Origin: Dryocosmus kuriphilus
Taxonomy: Eukaryota > Arthropoda > Insecta > Hymenoptera > Cynipidae
Length of the DNA: 64,000 nt
Direction of reading: 5' to 3'
Assembly: GCA_038277395.1 (NCBI GenBank)
Contig: CM076196.1
Coordinates: 28,475,935 to 28,539,934 of the forward strand
The position numbers were made by a program, and so were the translations under genes. Of the stretch, positions 58,633 to 64,000 are shown piece after piece. Within the stretch, counting starts at the first letter, position 1, and each line of letters starts with the position of its first letter. The notes beneath the pieces were generated by a model. That model ran no database searches and had not been told where the DNA came from. It worked only from the letters and a program-made list of their open reading frames with translations.

Positions 58633-59440
58633 GCCTCATGTTACTTAGGCTCTTTGAATTTACATAAAATTTTTTGAATGTGACTTTCATCAGTTCACGA
58701 TGAAATTGAATAGGCAGGCGACTTACTTTCTAATACTATTTAAAGAACGCAGTGTTTGCATACAATGATTTTTTTATTTTGTAACAAAATAACATATTTA
58801 TACAATATTACTTTTCGCAATACTTGCAGTCACATCTGTCAAATTTTATTTATGTTATAATTATAATTATGTATCCTATCAATAACCATTAAATTTAATA
58901 AACAAAGAAACTAGGAGCTTTCATTCGTATTCCATACGATAGCTTTGGAAATAACGCTTTGGATAAATAAATAGCTAGGAAGTAGGAACTTTAATTTGTA
59001 TTCTATACGATAGCTTTGGAAATAACGCTTTGGATAATAAATAGCTTTGGATGAACGATAAAGTAACAGTAGAGTTAAAAAATATTGGCCTCATGTTACT
59101 TGGGCTCTTTGAATTTACATAAGGCTTTTTGAACGCAACTTTCATCAGTTTACGATGAAATTTAATAGGCAGTTAGGCGACTTACTTTTTAACACTATTT
59201 AAAGAACGCAGTGTTTGCATACAATGCATTTTTTTTGTAACAAAATAAGAAGCTTACATAATATTACTTTTCGCAATACTTGCAGTCACATCTGTGAAAT
59301 CTTATTTATGTTATAATTATCATTAGGTATCCTATCAATAACCAACCATTAAATTTAATAAACAAACAAACTAGGAACTTTAATTCGTATTCTATACGAT
59401 AGCTTTGGAAGAGATGAACGATAAAGTAACAGTAGAATTA
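58633..59440. repeat. ~456-bp tandem duplication in the transposase 3' region
   Basis: GCCTCATGTTACTT at 58633 recurs at 59089, and the copies stay similar through AGAACGCAGTGTTTGCATAC and TTACTTTTCGCAATACTTGC. Copy 1 also contains an internal ~65-bp repeat (CGATAGCTTTGGAAATAACG near 58938 and 59000). AATAAA signals lie near 58898 and 59359, so the duplication doubles the possible polyadenylation sites between the two convergent genes. Confidence 0.88.
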
Positions 59441-59743
59441 CAAAATACTATCTTTCCTTATTTTTAAATCACAATACAATTAGAATAATAGATATCACTT
59501 TTCTCTTACTTTCAGGAACTTTCGTCCCGATACACACGGTGGTTATGGATGAATAGTGATGGTTAAGTTTCGTGCACGGTTGTGGTCTCTTAATTTCTGG
59601 CGGGTTCACGACGTGGCTCGAAGTTTTTCCAGAGCAGGTCACATTCGCCTATCGGTTTCGTCTGTATAAAAAATCCTCATTAGCAGCACTTTTTAATTAC
59701 TTTTTAATTCATAATTTTTTAATAATAATTTATTAATTAATAA

Positions 59744-61896
59744 TTAATAACTTTTAAATAACCTTTTTCTCTGTGCGATGTAAGTCGTAATATACGCTTG
59801 AATCTCAATTCGATCAATTGGATCTGAAAATTCCTGCAATTCTTTGCTCAGCCACAGTCCCCACTGGTCCCATTGATTTAATGGAGGACGCGATCGATTC
59901 TCCTTATTACAAATTTTCTCCAGAATTAACCTTTCCACATCATCCCCCGACTTTTTCTTCTTTGCTACAAAAAACAATATAAAAAATTATATTATTTTTC
60001 CATGAGAAAAAATTTGCTACCTGCAATATTTAAATAAAAAACAACATACATCGTACTTCTTCTCTCTCAGAAGTAGTGACAAATTCCAATTCTTCACATA
60101 CAGAATTTTCATTCAATGAAATACCTGTCTTCTGTGAACTATGTGGAGGAGAACAATTTGAAATTGTACTGCAATTAAAAAACTTCGTTATATATTATGT
60201 ACTTACACTTCATTATTATATAAATTAGTATTTAAATATTTTATACTTGCCTTGCTGGAGATATAGTATCCTTTAAAAATGAAAAGAAAGGATCATAAGG
60301 CCATGGTTTCTTTTTTATAATACCCGATCCACTACGTGGCATCGTATGCCGACGGATGTATGTCGATTTTAAAGATGCGAACTGCTTACGAACTGTTTGC
60401 GGAGTCCAACCTATATTGATATTTTCTTTTAGAAACTTTTCATAACAATAAAAATAAATTTATTGCATGCAGTTACATAAATTAGTTAAGGGTGCTGGAG
60501 TCAAGTTCTAATCTAAGAATTCGATTTCTTCACTTTACTCATCAACTATTAAATTTGGAATTTTTCCCTCGACACAGTTAATCAATTTTTAACTAGAATT
60601 ATGCGTACAGAGCGAGAAAACATCTAATTCAAACATTTTGTAAGTAAAATGAACATATTCAATATTGAAGTCAGATTTTCAATTCTTCGTTGTATGCAAA
60701 AACATTTATCTATAATTTTCGTTCTGTAAAATGGAGAATGAAATTTTGAGCTTAACACTTGGGCCCAACGCCCCTAAATAAACAATTTTTACCTGGAAAG
60801 TGATTTGCAATTTTCATCCATGTCGTAGAGATAGCATATTGATTCCTTTGACCTATTGGCAAAAAACTGTTCCATAGACATGGATTGTCTTTTACCATCT
60901 CTATCAACATGATTAAATTGTTCTCGCTGACAGAGGCTTTTCCGTCATTGTCCACTTCAATTTGTGGAGATGATGCCGATTCATTTCGACCATGCCTTGC
61001 GATTGGTAAATTCCTCCTACTCGTAACTGTCTTCCTCACCTGAGGAGTTGATTCAAGAGCTGAAGCTACGCATTCTTCGGCAACATCTTTTGAAGATAAT
61101 GAAAGTCTCTGAGAATCCTTTTGAGCCTTAGCAAGTATACATGTGGAATCTGTGTTGAAAAACTGTAATAAAAATATTATATATTGGACACCAATAAACA
61201 TTTAAAAAGATTAAGGGTGTTGGAGCCAAGTTTTAATGTAGAAATTCGATTTCTTCATTTTACTTAATAAATATTAAAATTGGAATTATTTCCCTCCTCA
61301 GAATTAATCCATTTGTAACTAAAATTATGCGCACATAGCGAGAAAATATCTAATTCAAATATTTTTTAAGTGATACGAAAATATTGAATTTTGAAGTTAG
61401 ATTTTGAATTCCTCGTTTTATGCAAAAATATTTATCTATAATTTTCATTGAGTCAACTGGAGAATGGAATTTTGAGCTTAACAATTGGATCCAACGCCCT
61501 TACGCCCTTAAAACTGTTAGATTTACGTTCAAATTATGAGATTGTAACTATGTTCTGAATGATACATACCTCACTATTTTCGTCTAAATATTCTATATTA
61601 TCATAGATTTCGCTCCTCGCATTACTTTCTTGAGAAAAAAGCGCTGGATCTATTACTTTGACGATGTTGCCTTCCACAGCCAAGTTTAACACATCGTCCA
61701 CATGCTTAAAGCAATGATGCTTATACGCTTCTATAGCATTGGGGATTTCCTCTAAACACAAATCGCAATATAAACTGTCTAAAATCTAAAACATAAAAAA
61801 AATATCATAAAAATAGATAAAAAATCGTGAATCTGCATACAAATTTCATCAGAAATACATCGAAAAAAAACCTACCCCACTATATTCACGATCCAT
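59744..61896 (-). CDS. MADF/BESS-domain protein of the Harbinger unit, six exons, open
   Basis: Exons: 61896-61876, 61785-61570, 61162-60793, 60410-60251, 60168-60050 and 59964-59744. They join in frame to 368 codons plus stop. The start MDRE lies in the inverted repeat. Exon 2 has a zinc-finger-like YCDLC then YKHHCFKH. Exons 3-4 form a MADF domain (NNLIMLIEMVKDNPCLWNSF, TTWMKIANHFPGWTPQTVRK, QFASLKSTYIRRH, KKPWPYDPFFSFL). MADF is a Myb-like DNA-binding fold. Exon 6 ends with a BESS-like motif (WLSKELQEFSDPIDRIEIQA), usually for protein contacts. Intron 4 has a GC donor (AAG before GCAAGT); only that choice keeps the frame, as the nearby GT leads to a stop. Its likely role is the accessory DNA-binding partner of the transposase. 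Exon edges are predictions. Confidence 0.82.
60488..60780. mobile_element. ~290-bp MITE in intron 3 of the MADF gene
   Basis: The ends are TTAAGGGTGCTGGAG and CCAACGCCCCTAA. It is about 80 percent similar by eye to the copy at 61211 and in the same orientation. Target-site duplication was not settled (perhaps TTA). Confidence 0.75.
61211..61504. mobile_element. ~290-bp MITE in intron 2 of the MADF gene
   Basis: The ends are TTAAGGGTGTTGGAGCCAA and TTGGATCCAACGCCCTTA. Shared inside blocks are ATTCGATTTCTTCA, ATTATGCG and TTATCTATAATTTTC. It is close to splice sites but does not touch an exon. Confidence 0.78.
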
Positions 61897-62181
61897 GGTA
61901 GCGACCTGAAACAGAATAAAATTACTTCTTTTTGAAGAAATTCGTAAAATATTAACCATTTATAGATAATTATACTTTATGTGAATTAAAACCAGATATA
62001 ATAAACGGAAAAATGGAATGAATAGCATACAGTACAGTCAAGCATTTGAGGTTATGTTCCATATTAAGATGTAAACTTTGTACATTCATTATTGAAAATT
62101 TCTTATAATAATTCATACTTTATACATATATCAGTATTACTCACCTACACACTTTTGACTTATCGTTAATACATTTTTTGC
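61885..62181 (-). repeat. Harbinger inverted repeat, right, carrying the MADF leader
   Basis: It is the inverted match of 49221-49517. Read on the minus strand it has the acceptor CTGTTTCAG, leader GTCGCTACC, and ATGGATCGTGAA, the real start codon of the MADF gene. The upstream leader exon and promoter must lie in or beyond this repeat. Confidence 0.9.
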
Positions 62182-64000
62182 CGTTTTTACACAATCAGAC
62201 AAACAATACTACACGAACTATGAAGTATCACTGCCACACTAAACACTATGCGAAGATGCTTTGAATTACTGTAGAGAAAAATAAATGATTAATAGTTCAT
62301 ATTGCCGTAGAATTTTCATCTATATTTACTACATATTCTAGAAATATATTTTTAATAACAATTTATTGATATTAACAGTATATTTTCTTAATTTATATAT
62401 TCTTAATTTAAAATTTGCCGCCATTGGACAAAATTTCCACATATTTTCCGACTTCGGAAAATGCTGCGTGTGAACACGAAATTTTTTATGCTGGCTGGCG
62501 GACAGCCAGCCAGCAGATCGTGTGTTTAGGCCATCAGAAATCGCGGAGGAGGCGGCCATGATGCTTGTGACGTCAGTCCTGCAATACCATTAGAGAGCAG
62601 TTACCTGTACGATACCGGCGGAAGGAGAATCATAGTTCGGGAGGGCAGCACCTGTCGGACGGGACATTGACGTGCGGAGAGACGCTGCTCATGGGAAGAA
62701 AGCGGCGCAACATCAGTTCCGATTTGGCCATCGCCGAGTGAAGTTTTCGGGCTCTTTTGGTTAGGATTTGCCAGTAGGCGCTATTGGAGGCGTTTTCTTT
62801 TTCTGCTTTCGTAGGGCAGTACCTTTTTCCATAGACTGAAGGATGAAAACATCAGGGCTGGGAGGAAGCAGGTAGGAGAAAGCAAACTCCGATCATGTAT
62901 AGTCTCAGATTTTTCTTTAATTGCTTCGAGTTTCGTTCTTTTTATTAGAGATTCCTTCTTTTGAGTATGTCGAGTCAGTGAAAGAGTGAGTAGAGGTAGT
63001 AGCGCGCAGAACTTTCAGGCCATGCGCCATTTTGAGTGTCGTCGCGGATGAAATTTTCATTGTACCGAGACATTTAATCAGCTTAATTTTCCGATAGTTT
63101 TCTTTTAGTATTCCGTGATTATTTGACTATTCTTGTTAGAATAAGAATATTGCCGTGTAGAATTCAGTTCTGATTATGTTCGCTGCCGAATAGATTTTAC
63201 TGGTTTGAGCGTAAACTTCTTAGTACTTTGGCACGAGGCCGTGACCTTGAGAGTCCAATGTGTTCGTGGATTTCTTTAGTAAATTAAGCATCAATGCCGA
63301 CATACCTGTAATATTTCACCTCACTTCTAATTGATTTTAAATAAACATGCTTTATAATTTTACCTTTCATAACTTGCTGACTTATTATATTCCGATAGAA
63401 TTCTGATTCGTTTCGACGCCCCCGCCAAATCCCTCTCCTTCCGAGCTAGTACGGGATAGTGTTAATTGTAGTAGTTTCACCTTTTTTTGCTTTTTTGGGG
63501 GTTTTGCAAATCCAGTATCTAAATTTCTTTTTTTTTTTGAGTGTTCTTTGAGCGACACCTCTTCCGGGTGTCTGGTGCGTAACCAGAATAAATAAAAATC
63601 CGACTTTTCAAATTTCATTTCGAGTCACGTGGGCTAAGCCAATGTTGTAGCGATACTTGAAGCCTTCAGTCCCATGAGGTAGGGATTATCGTTATAAAAT
63701 GTGCAAAGTTTAATCTAAATCAGTCAGTGACAGTTGGATAGTGTTACTTGTGAGTATTGGACGAAAATGTTTTCATTTTGAGGCTGATATTTTTATTATT
63801 GCAGTTTTTTTTCTGGTTTTGGTCTTTGGCCTTGAAATTTAGGAAAAATTTTTTAAACAAAGATATCTCTATTTATCATTTTCTTAATAATATTTCGAAG
63901 AATCATGCAATGATTACCAACGAAGTCTCTTTTTTGAGGTTAATCAAAGCCTATATGAACGTACAATTAAAAAAAGAGTCAATGCGTTTCGAAAATGAAG
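62182..64000. other. Unassigned region with a CpG-richer core, perhaps a host gene edge
   Basis: From about 62450 to 63100 the base composition rises in G and C and CpG words are common (TCGCGGAGGAGGCGGCC, CGTGCGGAGAGACG), unlike the rest of the window. It includes a TGACGTCA site. Splice-donor-like GCAG/GTAGGAG (near 62870) and ACTTGTGAG (near 63748) are present, but no coding exon can be shown. Small frames at 62338-62559 and 63385-63618 have no family features. Confidence 0.35.
62568..62575. promoter_or_regulatory. CRE-type TGACGTCA palindrome
   Basis: A perfect 8-bp CREB/ATF-type site in the CpG-richer block. It is commonly found in promoters, but a single site can occur by chance. Confidence 0.3.

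Larger units (their letters stand above)
49221..62181. mobile_element. Two-gene PIF/Harbinger-like unit with 297-bp inverted ends
   Basis: Inverted repeats at 49221-49517 and 61885-62181 bound a plus-strand DDE_4 transposase and a minus-strand MADF/BESS gene that point towards each other. This two-gene content is typical of PIF/Harbinger elements. Terminal 3-bp duplications were not found, so the true ends may lie further out: the left side is abutted by a SINE-like segment and the right continues into unassigned sequence. Without the hAT-like insertion at 50498-57383, the unit is about 6 kb. Confidence 0.8.

Overview
This window looks like AT-rich insect chromosomal DNA that is almost entirely transposable elements. 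The mix (mariner, hAT, PIF/Harbinger, pogo/Tigger, Penelope-like and coiled-coil-ORF1 LINE elements) suggests an arthropod, and I would guess a hymenopteran; that guess is inference, since no host gene confirms it. No prokaryotic genes, rRNA genes, convincing tRNA genes or CRISPR arrays were seen. Most element genes are broken by stops and frameshifts.

Layout. 1-890: end of a Tc1/mariner transposase pseudogene. 949-3793: tandem repeats, then a foldback element (2151-3793) carrying a 122-bp satellite. 4296-4516: palindromic MITE. 4580-5891: mariner. 6056-9247: hAT. 11844-13134: second mariner (mauritiana type). 13703-23983: a Penelope-like element (PLE) split by a 4.4-kb hAT-like element of phased A-tracts (13759-18196) and a 3.6-kb hAT (19485-23129), which itself holds a palindromic MITE. 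24090-28905: PLE fragment, then a LINE. 29610-30969: another foldback element. 32220-33189: internally deleted mariner. 33604-41582: two PLE copies head to head, one hit by a 3.6-kb pogo element and by a 1.06-kb TA-flanked element. 43000-47958: second LINE. 49221-62181: a two-gene PIF/Harbinger-like unit with 297-bp inverted repeats at its ends. 62182-64000: more GC-rich sequence that may be the edge of a host gene.

The Harbinger-like unit is the most interesting part. Its two genes converge: a DDE transposase on the plus strand, damaged at its 5' end, and a six-exon MADF/BESS protein on the minus strand that stays open for 368 codons. Each gene starts inside one copy of the 297-bp inverted repeat, so they share upstream sequence, a leader intron end and their first four codons. 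The third transposase intron holds a hAT-like element, which holds a second, which holds a 2.2-kb foldback palindrome, which holds a 559-bp MITE.

Insertion order can be read from target-site duplications, and two empty sites are preserved inside the window: the pogo target in the other PLE copy and the MITE target in the other palindrome arm. Hammerhead-ribozyme-like motifs lie at a matching position in the PLE 3' regions.
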